DNA from: an uncultured bacterium | GTDB lineage: Bacteria; Bacillota; Bacilli; Lactobacillales; Lactobacillaceae | DNA: 60,437 nt | Direction of reading: 5' to 3' | Assembly (NCBI GenBank): GCA_905214545.1 | Contig: CAJMMO010000005.1 | Coordinates: 1-60,437 of the forward strand | In this document: positions 41,185 through 49,898 of the stretch, one piece after another | Layout: each line of letters starts with the position of its first letter | Position numbering within the stretch: position 1 is the stretch's first letter | Made by a program: the position numbers and the translations under genes | The notes under the pieces: generated by a model | Database searches by the model: none | What the model saw: the letters and a program-made list of their open reading frames with translations, nothing else | What the model was told of the DNA's origin: nothing

Positions 41185-41229
41185 ATGAATACACAAAATA
41201 AAGTCATTAAACTTTGGCAAAGCCGGTAA
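41185..41229 (+). CDS. 14-residue leader peptide with one Trp codon
   Basis: MNTQNKVIKLWQSR, preceded by GAGGAAAT at good spacing and followed by TAA. The only Trp codon (41215-41217) lies four codons before the stop. Immediately downstream come two hairpins and two terminators before the trpXYZ-like genes. This is the layout of a peptide-sensing attenuator. The codons AGC-CGG at its end form one arm of a predicted helix with 41287-41292. Confidence 0.6.
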   Translation: MNTQNKVIKLWQSR

Positions 41230-41372
41230 TACCAGGCTTCATCTGGGGATAGATGCAACCTGGTCTTTGAACAGATTGCGTCTGTGCCGGTTGTGTATTC
41301 GTTTGCCTGCACGGATGGTGCAGGCTTTTTCTTAGCAAAAAAAGAGTCTGCAAATCTCTGCAGGCTCTTTTT
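41230..41372 (+). promoter_or_regulatory. Attenuator-like leader with tandem terminators
   Basis: A compound hairpin ACCAGG/CCTGGT (41231-41236 with 41259-41264) encloses CATCT/AGATG, then a hairpin ACAGA/TCTGT (41271-41285). Terminator 1 is GCCTGCAC/GTGCAGGC with five T (41305-41330). Terminator 2 is GAGTCTGCA/TGCAGGCTC with five T (41344-41372). The 3' arm of terminator 1 (41320-41330) can instead pair with the 5' side of terminator 2 (41341-41351) over 11 bp, which would disrupt both. No T-box core is present. Confidence 0.6.
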
Positions 41373-41390
41373 GTTTGAGGAGTTTTTGTT

Positions 41391-42377
41391 ATGAAGAGAA
41401 TGTCAGCGGTCTTGGCGCTTTTGGCCGCCTTCCTGGTCTTTGCCTTTTTTAAGGAGTCCGGCCAGCAAAAAGCAGATAGTCAAAGACAGCAAGTCGGGGT
41501 CTTGACCCTGATGCGGCACCCGTCGCTGGACCAGATCTACCGCGGCTTTCGCCGCGAGCTGAAGGCGGAGATGGGCGACAAGGTCAAGATCGACTACCAA
41601 AACGCCAACGGCGACCAGAGCAACCTGGCGACGATGGCTGCGCGGCTGTCAGAAGAAGACAACCAGCTGCTGGTGGGGATTACGACGCCGGCGGCGCAGG
41701 CCTTAGCCAACAAGAGCGGGCAGACGCCGGTGCTGTTAGGGGCCGTGACCGACCCGCAGGGCGCGCACTTGGTTAAAAACACGCGCCATCCCGGCGGCAA
41801 GATCACGGGGGTGTCCGACCAGGCCCCAATCGCCCAGCAGCTGCACTTGATCAAGGCCTTTTTGCCAAATTTAAAAACGCTGGGGGTCATTTATACGTCC
41901 AGCGACAGTTCGGCCGTGGCCGGCTACCAAAAGATCGCCGCTGAGTGCCGCAAGCAGAAAATTGAATTGAAGGCCTATTCTATCGCCAACAGCAACGACT
42001 TGAACCAGGTATCAGAGCAGATGCTGAGCAAGGTCGACGCGGTGATCACGCCGACTGACAACACGATTGCCGGCGCCATGCGGACCCTGGTCAAAAACGC
42101 CAACGCTGCCGGCAAGCCGGTCTTTCCGGCCGTGGCCTCGATGGTCAAGCAGGGCGGCGTGGCCACCTACAGCATCGACCAGTACCAGCTGGGCCGCCAG
42201 ATCGCCAAGATGAGCGTCCAGATCTTAAAGGGCAAGAAAAAGCCGGGCGACCTGCCAGTCTACTTTGCCAAAAAAGGCACGCCGACTTTAAACCTCAGGC
42301 AGGCTGAAAAGTTGCACTTGCAGGTCCCGGCCAAATTTATGAAGGAATGCCAAGAAAAAGGAGTGATCTATAAATGA
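41391..42377 (+). CDS. trpX: ABC transporter substrate-binding protein (predicted tryptophan, TrpX-like)
   Basis: A 328-residue extracytoplasmic binding protein of the COG2984 type. In lactic acid bacteria this type, with its permease and ATPase, forms the predicted tryptophan transporter TrpXYZ. An N-terminal hydrophobic segment (about residues 4-20) anchors or exports it, but no lipobox Cys is present (LLAAFLVFAFFKESG), so it may be an uncleaved anchor. The fold is the Rossmann-like bilobed type (VGVLTLMRHPSLDQIYRGF; LGVIYTSSDSSA; DAVITPTDNTIAGAM). GAGGAG precedes the ATG. It overlaps the permease gene by four bases. Specificity rests on family and on the Trp-coding leader. Confidence 0.8.
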   Translation: MKRMSAVLALLAAFLVFAFFKESGQQKADSQRQQVGVLTLMRHPSLDQIYRGFRRELKAEMGDKVKIDYQNANGDQSNLATMAARLSEEDNQLLVGITTPAAQALANKSGQTPVLLGAVTDPQGAHLVKNTRHPGGKITGVSDQAPIAQQLHLIKAFLPNLKTLGVIYTSSDSSAVAGYQKIAAECRKQKIELKAYSIANSNDLNQVSEQMLSKVDAVITPTDNTIAGAMRTLVKNANAAGKPVFPAVASMVKQGGVATYSIDQYQLGRQIAKMSVQILKGKKKPGDLPVYFAKKGTPTLNLRQAEKLHLQVPAKFMKECQEKGVIYK

Positions 42378-43270
42378 GCTTGATTGTTTCGGCCATCGGC
42401 CAGGGCCTGTTGTGGGCGCTGTTAGGCGTCGGCCTGTATTTAACTTTCAGAATCTTGAACTTCGCGGACATGACCGTGGAAGGCACCTTCCCGCTGGGCG
42501 CGGCCGTGGCTTCGACTGCGCTGACGCGCGGGATTTCGCCGTGGCTGGCCACGCTGCTGGCCTTTGGAGCGGGGATGCTGGCGGGTCTTGTCACCGGTAT
42601 TTTATACACCAAGTGCAAGATCCCGATCCTGCTGGCCGGGATTTTGACGATGACGGCAGTTTATTCCATCAACTTGCGGATCATGGGCCAGTCGAACCTG
42701 TCGCTGCTAGGGCGCAAGACCGTCTTTTCGGCGCCGTGGCTGGCAAATTTGCCGCGCTATTTTGACAGCGTCTGCTTGGGGCTGATCGTCATCGCCATCG
42801 TGACGGCTTTGCTCATCTTCTTTTTGGCCACCGACTTCGGCCAGGCCTTCATTGCCGCCGGCGACAACCCGGTCATGGCCAAGTCCCTGGGTATTTTTCC
42901 CGACAAAATGGTCACGACAGGCTTAATGCTGTCGAACGGTCTAGTCGCCTTAGGCGGGGCCTTAATCGCCCAAAACAACGGCTACGCCGACATCAACATG
43001 GGGATCGGCACGATCGTCATCGCGCTGGCGTCCATCATCATCGGCGAGGTCGCCTTCGGCAACTTGACCCTATCGCAGCGGCTGATTTCGATCTCCATCG
43101 GCAGCATTATCTACAGACTGCTTTTGCTGGGGGTCTTGCAGCTGGGCTTTTCGCCAAACGACCTGAACTTGATTTCTTCGCTGGTCTTAGCAATCTGCAT
43201 GTTCTTGCCGCAGCTGGAAAAACACGTCCGCTTGCGGCGCGCCGTTTACAGGGGGCTTCATCATGACTGA
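42374..43270 (+). CDS. trpY: ABC transporter permease (TrpY-like)
   Basis: A 298-residue permease with about eight to nine helices, of the branched-chain-type permease family (COG4120) that pairs with TrpX-like binding proteins. Typical elements are the N-terminal FRILNFADMTVEGTFPLGAA and the central GDNPVMAKSLGI loop that contacts the ATPase. It overlaps trpX by four bases and the ATPase gene by eight bases, so the three proteins are produced together. Tryptophan as substrate is inferred from the family and leader. Confidence 0.82.
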   Translation: MSLIVSAIGQGLLWALLGVGLYLTFRILNFADMTVEGTFPLGAAVASTALTRGISPWLATLLAFGAGMLAGLVTGILYTKCKIPILLAGILTMTAVYSINLRIMGQSNLSLLGRKTVFSAPWLANLPRYFDSVCLGLIVIAIVTALLIFFLATDFGQAFIAAGDNPVMAKSLGIFPDKMVTTGLMLSNGLVALGGALIAQNNGYADINMGIGTIVIALASIIIGEVAFGNLTLSQRLISISIGSIIYRLLLLGVLQLGFSPNDLNLISSLVLAICMFLPQLEKHVRLRRAVYRGLHHD

Positions 43271-44024
43271 AAAAATTTTATCCTTAAAAAATGTGCACGT
43301 GCGGGTCAACCGCGGCACGAATAATGAAAAAGAGCTCCTGCGCGGGATTAACTTGGAGCTTTTGCCTGGCGACTTTGTGACGATCATCGGCACGAACGGG
43401 GCGGGCAAGTCGACCTTGTTCAACACGATCGCGGGCAGCCTGCCTGTGAGCGAAGGCAAGCTCTTTTTTAAAGACGAAGACATTACTTTTGAAAAAGAAA
43501 TCAGCAGGACGCGGTTTTTGGCGCGGGTCTTTCAGGACCCCAAGCTGGGGACGGCCCCGCGGATGACGGTCGCCGAAAACATGCTGCTGGCGCAAAGCCG
43601 CGGCAAGCACCGCTGGTTGCGGCCGCGCCGGCTGAAACAGCAGCTGCCTTATTTTGAAAAGCTGGCGGCCACGATGAACAACGGCCTGGAAAAACACATG
43701 CTGGACTTTGTGGAAACTTTGTCCGGCGGCCAGCGGCAGGCGCTGAACTTTTTAATGGCGACGATGACGAAGCCGGACTTGCTGCTGCTCGATGAACACA
43801 CCGCGGCGCTGGACCCGCGCACGAGCCAGAACTTGCTGGCTCAGACCGAAAAGACCATCAGCGAAAACCACCTGACGGCCTTGATGATCACCCACCGCCT
43901 GGCCGACGCTCTGACCTACGGCAACCGCCTGCTGGTGTTAAAAGACGGCAAGGTGGCGGGGGATTTTTCGGCAAAAGAAAAACAGCAGCTGACAGCTGCT
44001 GATCTCTACCAATTTTTTAATTAA
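43263..44024 (+). CDS. trpZ: ABC transporter ATPase (TrpZ-like)
   Basis: A 253-residue ATPase of the COG1101 type. It has Walker A GTNGAGKST, signature LSGGQRQALN, Walker B LLLLDEHTAALD and switch His in MITHRLADA. The Walker B Glu is followed by His-Thr-Ala in place of the usual Pro-Thr, a known feature of this subfamily. It overlaps trpY by eight bases. Its end overlaps the convergent aldo/keto reductase gene by four bases, so no terminator separates them. Confidence 0.85.
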   Translation: MTEKILSLKNVHVRVNRGTNNEKELLRGINLELLPGDFVTIIGTNGAGKSTLFNTIAGSLPVSEGKLFFKDEDITFEKEISRTRFLARVFQDPKLGTAPRMTVAENMLLAQSRGKHRWLRPRRLKQQLPYFEKLAATMNNGLEKHMLDFVETLSGGQRQALNFLMATMTKPDLLLLDEHTAALDPRTSQNLLAQTEKTISENHLTALMITHRLADALTYGNRLLVLKDGKVAGDFSAKEKQQLTAADLYQFFN

Positions 44025-44851
44025 AATTCTTCGTGCTCGTTGGGGTCGCGGTCCTGGCGTCTGCCGTCCGGCTTGTCCAGCGCGGTGATAGCCTGGACTT
44101 CGTCGTCAGTCAGGCTGAAGTCGAAGATATCTAAGTTGCTTTGCTGGTGGACATAGGAAGAGGCCTTCGGGATGGTGACGACGCCCAGCTGGGTCTCCCA
44201 GCGCAGGATGATCTGGGCCGGGTTTTTACCATATTTAGCAGCCAGCTTTAAAATCAGCGGCTCTTGGAAGGCGGAGCGGCCGCGCAAGAGCGGGCTCCAG
44301 GCCTCGGTCACGATCTTGTGGTCGTCATCGTATTTTCTTACGGCCTGGCTTGACCAGTAAGGGTGGAGTTCGACCTGGTTGACGGCCGGGGTGACGCCGG
44401 TTTCCTTGATCAGGCGGTCGATGTGCTCAGGCTCGAAGTTGGAAACGCCGATGGAACGCACCAAGCCGGCCTTTTGCGCGTCGATCAAGGCCTGCCAGGC
44501 TTCGACGTACAGGCCCTGTTTCGGGTTCGGCCAGTGGATTAAGTAGAGGTCGAAGTAGTCCAGGTCCATGGCCATGAGCGACTCTTCGATCTGCTGCCAA
44601 GCTTCTTCGTAGTGGTGGTGGCGGCCAGGCAGCTTGGAGGAAACAAAGAGCTGGTTTCTGGCCATGCCGCTTTCCTTAATCGCTTGGCCGACGGTGGCCT
44701 CGTTTTCGTACTGGCCGGCGGTGTCGAGCAGCCGGTAGCCTAAGGCGATGGCTTGGGCAATGACCGGCACGGCCCTTTTTCCCTTTAAGGTATAGGTGCC
44801 AAAGCCCAGGGCGGGAATCGCAGAACCGTCATTGAGTGCTAAATTATTCAT
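44021..44851 (-). CDS. Aldo/keto reductase
   Basis: A 276-residue NADPH-dependent reductase of the AKR fold. The catalytic tetrad is visible: Asp in RLLDTAGQYENE (with Tyr), Lys in VSSKLPG and His in YLIHWPNP. The NADPH-binding end carries IPKASSYVHQQ. A start at 44851 is preferred over 44857 because AGAAAGGA is then properly spaced. It resembles 2,5-diketogluconate reductase or glyoxal reductase types; the physiological carbonyl is not known. It is divergent from the nuclease gene. Confidence 0.92.
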   Translation of the reverse strand: MNNLALNDGSAIPALGFGTYTLKGKRAVPVIAQAIALGYRLLDTAGQYENEATVGQAIKESGMARNQLFVSSKLPGRHHHYEEAWQQIEESLMAMDLDYFDLYLIHWPNPKQGLYVEAWQALIDAQKAGLVRSIGVSNFEPEHIDRLIKETGVTPAVNQVELHPYWSSQAVRKYDDDHKIVTEAWSPLLRGRSAFQEPLILKLAAKYGKNPAQIILRWETQLGVVTIPKASSYVHQQSNLDIFDFSLTDDEVQAITALDKPDGRRQDRDPNEHEEF

Positions 44852-44908
44852 AGGCATTTTCCTTTCTAGTAATTCTAAGTGCATTATAGCAAGTCGGAGG
44901 AGTTAGGT

Positions 44909-45796
44909 ATGGCAAAAAGAAAACAGCAGCAACAAGGCGGCCTGCTGGGCTGTTTCGTCGTCGTCTTCCTGTTATTGGCAATCTTTGGCAGGGGCGGCGG
45001 CAATAGTCATGATGATGCAAAAAGCAGTCATGAAGTACGCACTGAGCAGACTGTTAAAAAGCCAAAGAAGAGCAAAGAACAAAAACAAGATCAGAAGCAA
45101 GACCAAAAACAAGCAGCACCAGCTGCCGCCACCAGCTACGGCGGCCTAGCCCAAAGCAGCTACCAGCAGCTGGCCGCCTTGGACTACCGCAGCGGCAGCC
45201 CCGTCTACATCGACGTCAACGGCGGCAAGTCGACGCTGCAGCCGTCTTCTTGGCAGACCAACAAGGTCATCTATGCCGACCTCGATTCCTTAAACCGGAC
45301 CTCGCACTCCAACACCGCCTTTTTGGAACAGCACAACGTGGCCAACGACTCGCTGCGGGTGCGCCAGTACATCGAACCGACCGGCTGGCACAGCAACCAC
45401 CGCGGCCGTGAGATCTACAACCGCGGCCACCTGATCGCCTATTCGATCTCGGCCGGCATCGACCAGGACGGCAGCTACAACCCGGCCAACCGCTCCGGCG
45501 ACCAGAACAACCCCAAGAATTTGTTCACCCAGACGGCCTACGCCAACCAGCGCGTCCAGACCATCTTTGAAAGCCAGGTTCGTTCGGCTCTGCGGCGCGG
45601 CTGCCGCGTCATCTACCAGGCCACGCCGATTTTCCGCGGCCAAGAATTAATGGCCCGCGGAATAAATTTGCAGGCGGTGGCGACTGATGGTAGTCTTGAT
45701 TTTAACGTGTATATATTCAACGTGCAGCCTGGCTACGTCTTTAATTATTCGGACGGCAGCGCCACAGCAGACGCTGCCATGCAGGTTGCATATTAG
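44909..45796 (+). CDS. Membrane-anchored DNA/RNA non-specific endonuclease (EndA/NucA-like)
   Basis: A 295-residue protein with an N-terminal membrane helix (about residues 11-27), a disordered Lys/Gln linker (repeated DQKQ) and a beta-beta-alpha metal nuclease domain. The catalytic motif is YNRGHLIAYSI, with His174 as general base; Asn replaces the usual first Asp of DRGH, as in EndA of Streptococcus. A metal ligand Asn lies in NPKNLFTQTAYANQ. The start at ATG 44909 follows GGAGGAG. It is probably extracellular, degrading DNA for nutrition or uptake. It is followed 12 bases later by the second pepD gene. Confidence 0.88.
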   Translation: MAKRKQQQQGGLLGCFVVVFLLLAIFGRGGGNSHDDAKSSHEVRTEQTVKKPKKSKEQKQDQKQDQKQAAPAAATSYGGLAQSSYQQLAALDYRSGSPVYIDVNGGKSTLQPSSWQTNKVIYADLDSLNRTSHSNTAFLEQHNVANDSLRVRQYIEPTGWHSNHRGREIYNRGHLIAYSISAGIDQDGSYNPANRSGDQNNPKNLFTQTAYANQRVQTIFESQVRSALRRGCRVIYQATPIFRGQELMARGINLQAVATDGSLDFNVYIFNVQPGYVFNYSDGSATADAAMQVAY

Positions 45797-45808
45797 GAAG
45801 GTATTGCT

Positions 45809-47239
45809 ATGAAAAAAAGAGATAACTGCACGGCGATGCTTGTCGGCAAAAACGCCAGCTTAGACGGCTCCACGATCATCGCCCGCGACGAAGACGGCTA
45901 CGATGGCATCAACGAAAAAATCTACGTGCACCACGAAGCCAAGGATTACGACGAAGATTACGTTTCCAAATACAACGGCCTGCACCTGCACTTGCAGGGC
46001 CACGGCTGCGCCTGGTCAGCAATTCCAACTGCTGACGACAGCGAAGGCCGCTGGGACGAACAAGGCATCAACGAATACAACGTGGCCATGAGCGCCACCG
46101 AAACCGAAGCCACTAACGCCCGCTGCCTGGGCCACGACCCGCTGGTCAAAGACGGCGTCAACGAAGACTCCATGGTCTACCTGGTTTTGCCGTTCGTTAA
46201 GACTGCCCGCGAAGGCGTCAAGCGCTTAGGCCAATTAATTGAAAAGTACGGGACCGGTGAAAGCAACGGGATCGCCTTCAGCGACAAAGACGAAGTTTGG
46301 TACCTGGAAACCGGTGCCGGCCACCAATGGGTTGCCCAGCGCATCCCCGACGACGCCTACGCGATCGCACCAAACATCATGTGCATCCAGGAAATCGTCT
46401 TCGACGACCCGGACAACTTCATGTACGCTTCCACGATCCGCGACTTTGTGGCAAAGCACTCATTAAACCCGGCCGGCGACGCTGGCTTTAACTTCAGAAA
46501 CATCTTCGGCACCCAAGACGAAGCCGACGCTTACTACAACACGCCTCGTTCTTGGTACGGCCAAAAGCTGTTTTCGCCAGAAATCCAGCAAGACCCGACC
46601 AGCCAAGACATCCCGTTCATTCAATACTCCGAAAAAAAGATCGGGATCGAAGACGTCCAGCGCTTTTTGACCAGCCACTACAACGGCACTCCTTACGACC
46701 CGATGGCCACCTTTGCTTCCGGGGATGAACAAGACCAAAAGAAGTTCCGTTCCATTGCCCTGGACCGCAACCAGGAAAGCAGCATCTTGCAGATCCGCAA
46801 CAACGTGCCTGCAGAATACGCTGCCATCCAATGGATCAACATGGGCTTCTACGCTTACAGCCCGTACGTTCCGTTCTACACGAACATGAACGACACGCCG
46901 GCCAACTACAAGGTAGCCAGCCACATCGTGACGCCGGACACCAGCGCCTACTGGCTGTACAAGAGCCTGCAGGTCTTGGTTGAACCGCGCTACCACCAAT
47001 TTGTCTACGAAGTAAACAACTTCCGCGACGAATGCCAAAGCTATGCTGTGGGCCGCGTCGACGAGGTCGACGCCGCCGCCAAAGGCAAGAGCGGCAGCGA
47101 GCTGACCGACTTTTTGACTAAGGAAAACGAAAAGACCGCTGACGAAATTACCAAGCGCACCAAGCTGCTTATGAGCGACTTGATCCGCAAGGCTCTGTAC
47201 ACTTCCAAGTACCAATACGAACGCGGCGACAACCTGTAA
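45809..47239 (+). CDS. pepD: C69-family dipeptidase PepD (second copy)
   Basis: A 476-residue paralogue of the dipeptidase at 39484. The predicted N-terminal nucleophile is Cys7 (MKKRDNCTAMLVGKNASLDG), to be exposed by self-processing. The shared features are GSTIIARDEDG, SATETEATN, and GIAFSDKDEVWYLETGAGH. It has strongly used optimal codons. It follows the nuclease gene by 12 bases with AGGAAGG before its ATG, so it may be cotranscribed. The two paralogues probably differ in dipeptide preference. A strong terminator follows. Confidence 0.93.
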   Translation: MKKRDNCTAMLVGKNASLDGSTIIARDEDGYDGINEKIYVHHEAKDYDEDYVSKYNGLHLHLQGHGCAWSAIPTADDSEGRWDEQGINEYNVAMSATETEATNARCLGHDPLVKDGVNEDSMVYLVLPFVKTAREGVKRLGQLIEKYGTGESNGIAFSDKDEVWYLETGAGHQWVAQRIPDDAYAIAPNIMCIQEIVFDDPDNFMYASTIRDFVAKHSLNPAGDAGFNFRNIFGTQDEADAYYNTPRSWYGQKLFSPEIQQDPTSQDIPFIQYSEKKIGIEDVQRFLTSHYNGTPYDPMATFASGDEQDQKKFRSIALDRNQESSILQIRNNVPAEYAAIQWINMGFYAYSPYVPFYTNMNDTPANYKVASHIVTPDTSAYWLYKSLQVLVEPRYHQFVYEVNNFRDECQSYAVGRVDEVDAAAKGKSGSELTDFLTKENEKTADEITKRTKLLMSDLIRKALYTSKYQYERGDNL

Positions 47240-47248
47240 AAGGGCATA

Positions 47249-47286
47249 AAAAAAGAGCTGTTCTTTTGAACAGCTCTTTTTTTGTT
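47249..47286. terminator. Bidirectional terminator
   Basis: A 9-bp stem GAGCTGTTC/GAACAGCTC (47255-47263 with 47268-47276), loop TTTT, with A and T tracts. Confidence 0.92.
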
Positions 47287-47293
47287 GTTAAAT

Positions 47294-48724
47294 TTATGCG
47301 TTTTCAGTTTGCCGTTTGCGGATAGCTGGTAGGATCATACCCAAGACGACTAAGACGATTGGCGTAGCAATGTTCAAAGTCATGGTGAATGGGTCTGGAT
47401 CGTAGACACCCATCAAGCAGCAGGCCGCAGTGATGATGAAGCACCAGTAGCCGAAGAACTTGGCAACGCCATCGTTTTTGACGAAGTGGTATTCAGCGTG
47501 GAACTTGTCAGACTGCTTGCGCAGTGCGATGTAGGCTACGAATACCCACAGGTAACGCATCGGCATCGCGATGGAGTTCAGCTTGATCAGCTGGGACATA
47601 ACCTTGGTGGCACCAGGTACGACTGACTGAATCAAAATCAGCGAACCGGACAGGATGCCGACCATCTTGATCCCGTTGATGTAAGCGCCGTGCTTGTTCT
47701 TTTTCAGCAGGCCCTTTGGGATAAATTCGCTAGCTTCCTTGCTGCCCAGCAGGATCCGCAGCGGGGCGTCGATACTTAACAGCAGGACGGCCAGCTGCCC
47801 GATCACGTTCGACCAGGCGTAGATGATCAGGAAGAAGTTGCCCATGTGGTAGTAGCCGCCGAGTTTTTGGAAGGACCAGTAGTCAGCGTTTGAAACGTAG
47901 GCGTCGAAGTGCTTGGCAACTTGCCGCGGGTCAAACATTCTGGCCATGGCGATGGTCCCCAAGATGGCACAGATCATAACCATGATGGCTAAAACAATCA
48001 TGCCGTGCGGGAAGTCCCGGCTAGGCTTTTTCATTTGGTTAACGTATGGTGAAATCTTTTCACAGCCGCCGACGGCGAAGATCAGGATTGACAGGGAAGT
48101 AAAGTACTTCACGTTGAAGTTCGGCATGAAGCTCTTAATGTTCCAGTCAATGGTGTAAAAACTTGCCGTGTGGTTGATGGCTGGGGCTGCAAACATCATG
48201 ACGATGTACAGCAGAGACAGGATAAAGGTGGCAGCACCGGCAACGGTCGTCAAGACCTTCAAAGCGGTGATACCTTGTGAAGCCAGCCAGCAGAAGAAGA
48301 CGAAGATCAGCAGGGTAACCAGCTGAACTAACATCGTGTTGGCGTGGTCCAAGGCTTGGGTGTTGCCAAACAGTGCCCATGATAAGGCACGCAGGCCGCC
48401 GGTGCCTTTGCCGGCGATATAGGTAACGTGGCAGGCCCAGTAGGTCCAGCCGGCGTAGTAGGCCAGTTTTGGCCCCATGGTGGCGTTAACCCATGAGGAA
48501 ACACCGCCTTCGGCATTTTTAAAAGTAGAACCCAGTTCCCCGACCATCAAAGCGTATGGCACGAAGTACAGGGCAAACATCAGAACCCATGAGAAAATGA
48601 CGTGGGTCCCGTCAAAGTAGTTGAACCCGTTGCAGACATTACCGAAGCCCCAGACAGTGGAGAAGGCCATAAAGGCCAGCGTCCAGCCGGTGATCTTCTT
48701 TGCCTGTTTGGCAGAATCATCCAT
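47294..48724 (-). CDS. APC-family amino acid permease
   Basis: A 476-residue transporter with about twelve helices, of the amino acid-polyamine-organocation superfamily. It shows the early helix-1 motif FMAFSTVWGFGNVCNGF and the helix-3 region GGVSSWVNATMGPKLAYYAGW typical of glutamate/GABA-type or peptide-related APC permeases. The substrate cannot be told. GAGGAG lies about 14 bases before the ATG. An upstream half-site AAATACTTAACAA resembles the repeated palindrome before pepD, suggesting shared control. It is convergent with the second pepD gene. Confidence 0.88.
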   Translation of the reverse strand: MDDSAKQAKKITGWTLAFMAFSTVWGFGNVCNGFNYFDGTHVIFSWVLMFALYFVPYALMVGELGSTFKNAEGGVSSWVNATMGPKLAYYAGWTYWACHVTYIAGKGTGGLRALSWALFGNTQALDHANTMLVQLVTLLIFVFFCWLASQGITALKVLTTVAGAATFILSLLYIVMMFAAPAINHTASFYTIDWNIKSFMPNFNVKYFTSLSILIFAVGGCEKISPYVNQMKKPSRDFPHGMIVLAIMVMICAILGTIAMARMFDPRQVAKHFDAYVSNADYWSFQKLGGYYHMGNFFLIIYAWSNVIGQLAVLLLSIDAPLRILLGSKEASEFIPKGLLKKNKHGAYINGIKMVGILSGSLILIQSVVPGATKVMSQLIKLNSIAMPMRYLWVFVAYIALRKQSDKFHAEYHFVKNDGVAKFFGYWCFIITAACCLMGVYDPDPFTMTLNIATPIVLVVLGMILPAIRKRQTENA

Positions 48725-48751
48725 TATTAATAAAATCTCCTCTTATAAATG

Positions 48752-48764
48752 AAATACTTAACAA
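48752..48764. promoter_or_regulatory. Partial copy of the pepD operator before the permease gene
   Basis: AAATACTTAACAA matches 12 of 13 bases of the 3' part of the pepD repeat (40960-40972). It lies between the permease start (48724) and its likely -10 TATAAT. Confidence 0.4.
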
Positions 48765-48876
48765 ACACCATCATTATATACTCTATCCGGCCAATATAAG
48801 AAGCCCTTATTTAAAATTACAAATCGCACCGGTTCAGTTATACTGTTGTTTAGTAGAAAAGGAGCAAGTTCGTTTA

Positions 48877-49791
48877 ATGAAGAATCACATTCTTTTAGGG
48901 TCGCTGCTCACGGCATTGCTGGCTTTTGTCCTCTATATCGGCGGGGTACACCAGCAGCGGACCGCGCAGCTGACCATCGTCGGCCAAAAACAACGCGTGG
49001 TCAAAAAAGGCAGCACGAACACGGCCAACCTGCCTGAATCCCACGAGCTGCGGGTGGCTTCCGGAAGCACCAAGGCCTTGGCCCAGCCGCTGGGCAAAAA
49101 GCTGGAGACGGCCGGGGAGCCGGTGCAGGTCTATACTCGCAGCCTGACCGACCAGCAGGTCCGCGCCCAGGTGGCCAACACCGGGCGCAAGGCCTTTCCG
49201 GCCACTAACGTCTTGCGGCTGTATGTCCTGCTTGCCTATTACCAGGCGCGCAAGGACGGCCGGATCAAGCCCAACAGCGTGGTGCAGGTCAAGCAGGGCG
49301 ACTTGGTCAAGGGCGAACAGGCTTTGCGCGCGCCGATGGGCTACAGCTACTCCTACCTTTTAAACTTGATGATGCAGCAAAACAACAACTCTGCGGCCAA
49401 CATCCTCTGGCAAAAGAGCAAGGCCAGCATGCCGAAGCTGGTGGCCAAGCTCGGCTTGCAGCAGACTAAGCTCACCGGCAAGTTCGGCAGCCAGAAGGTC
49501 GGCACCGTTTCCGCGGATGACTTAGGCCGGACCCTGCTGAAGCTGTACCAGGGCAAGGTCTTCGACCACCAGACCGACAACCAGGTCTTAGGCGCCTTGC
49601 AAAACTACCCTGACCGCAAGCTGACCCAGTCTGTGACCGGCACGATTTACCAGATCAGCGACCCTTACGCTTCGGTTGCCCTGGTCAAAACCGGCACAAC
49701 TTCTTACATCATGAGCCTGACCGCCGGCAAGCAGTATGCAGCCGTCGGCGAAGTCGGCAAGCTCCTTGCCGACTGGTATAACAACCACTAA
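48877..49791 (+). CDS. Membrane-anchored beta-lactamase-fold pseudoenzyme
   Basis: A 304-residue protein with an N-terminal membrane helix (about residues 5-24) and an extracellular domain resembling class A beta-lactamase or serine hydrolase. The catalytic Ser-x-x-Lys motif is replaced: FPATNVLRLYVL has Asn111 and Arg114 at those positions. The second motif Ser-Asp-Asn reads Asn-Asn-Asn (169-171). Only the third motif KTG (in VKTGTTSY) remains. It should therefore not hydrolyse beta-lactams; binding of a wall component or peptide is possible. The frame is open to 48700, but AAAAGGAGC before ATG 48877 fixes the start. It is a single-gene unit. Confidence 0.82.
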   Translation: MKNHILLGSLLTALLAFVLYIGGVHQQRTAQLTIVGQKQRVVKKGSTNTANLPESHELRVASGSTKALAQPLGKKLETAGEPVQVYTRSLTDQQVRAQVANTGRKAFPATNVLRLYVLLAYYQARKDGRIKPNSVVQVKQGDLVKGEQALRAPMGYSYSYLLNLMMQQNNNSAANILWQKSKASMPKLVAKLGLQQTKLTGKFGSQKVGTVSADDLGRTLLKLYQGKVFDHQTDNQVLGALQNYPDRKLTQSVTGTIYQISDPYASVALVKTGTTSYIMSLTAGKQYAAVGEVGKLLADWYNNH

Positions 49792-49810
49792 AACGACTTT
49801 GAACCAAAAA

Positions 49811-49837
49811 CTCCCGCATGTTGCGGGAGCTTTTTTT
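49811..49837 (+). terminator. Terminator after the pseudoenzyme gene
   Basis: Stem CTCCCGCA/TGCGGGAG (49811-49818 with 49822-49829), short loop, then CTTTTTTT. Confidence 0.9.
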
Positions 49838-49898
49838 ATGCCTAAAAAACTATACGCAAATACCAACATATAGCATTCTTCAAATTGTAAAAATAAAT

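Noticed and set aside
41230..41372. T-box riboswitch before trpXYZ
   Set aside because: The conserved T-box core (as seen before serS at 58861) is absent, and no specifier-type stem I could be drawn.
46463..47215. 250-codon minus-strand frame opposite the second pepD
   Set aside because: It is fully covered by a clear C69 dipeptidase gene with optimal codons; the antisense frame has no ribosome site or motif.
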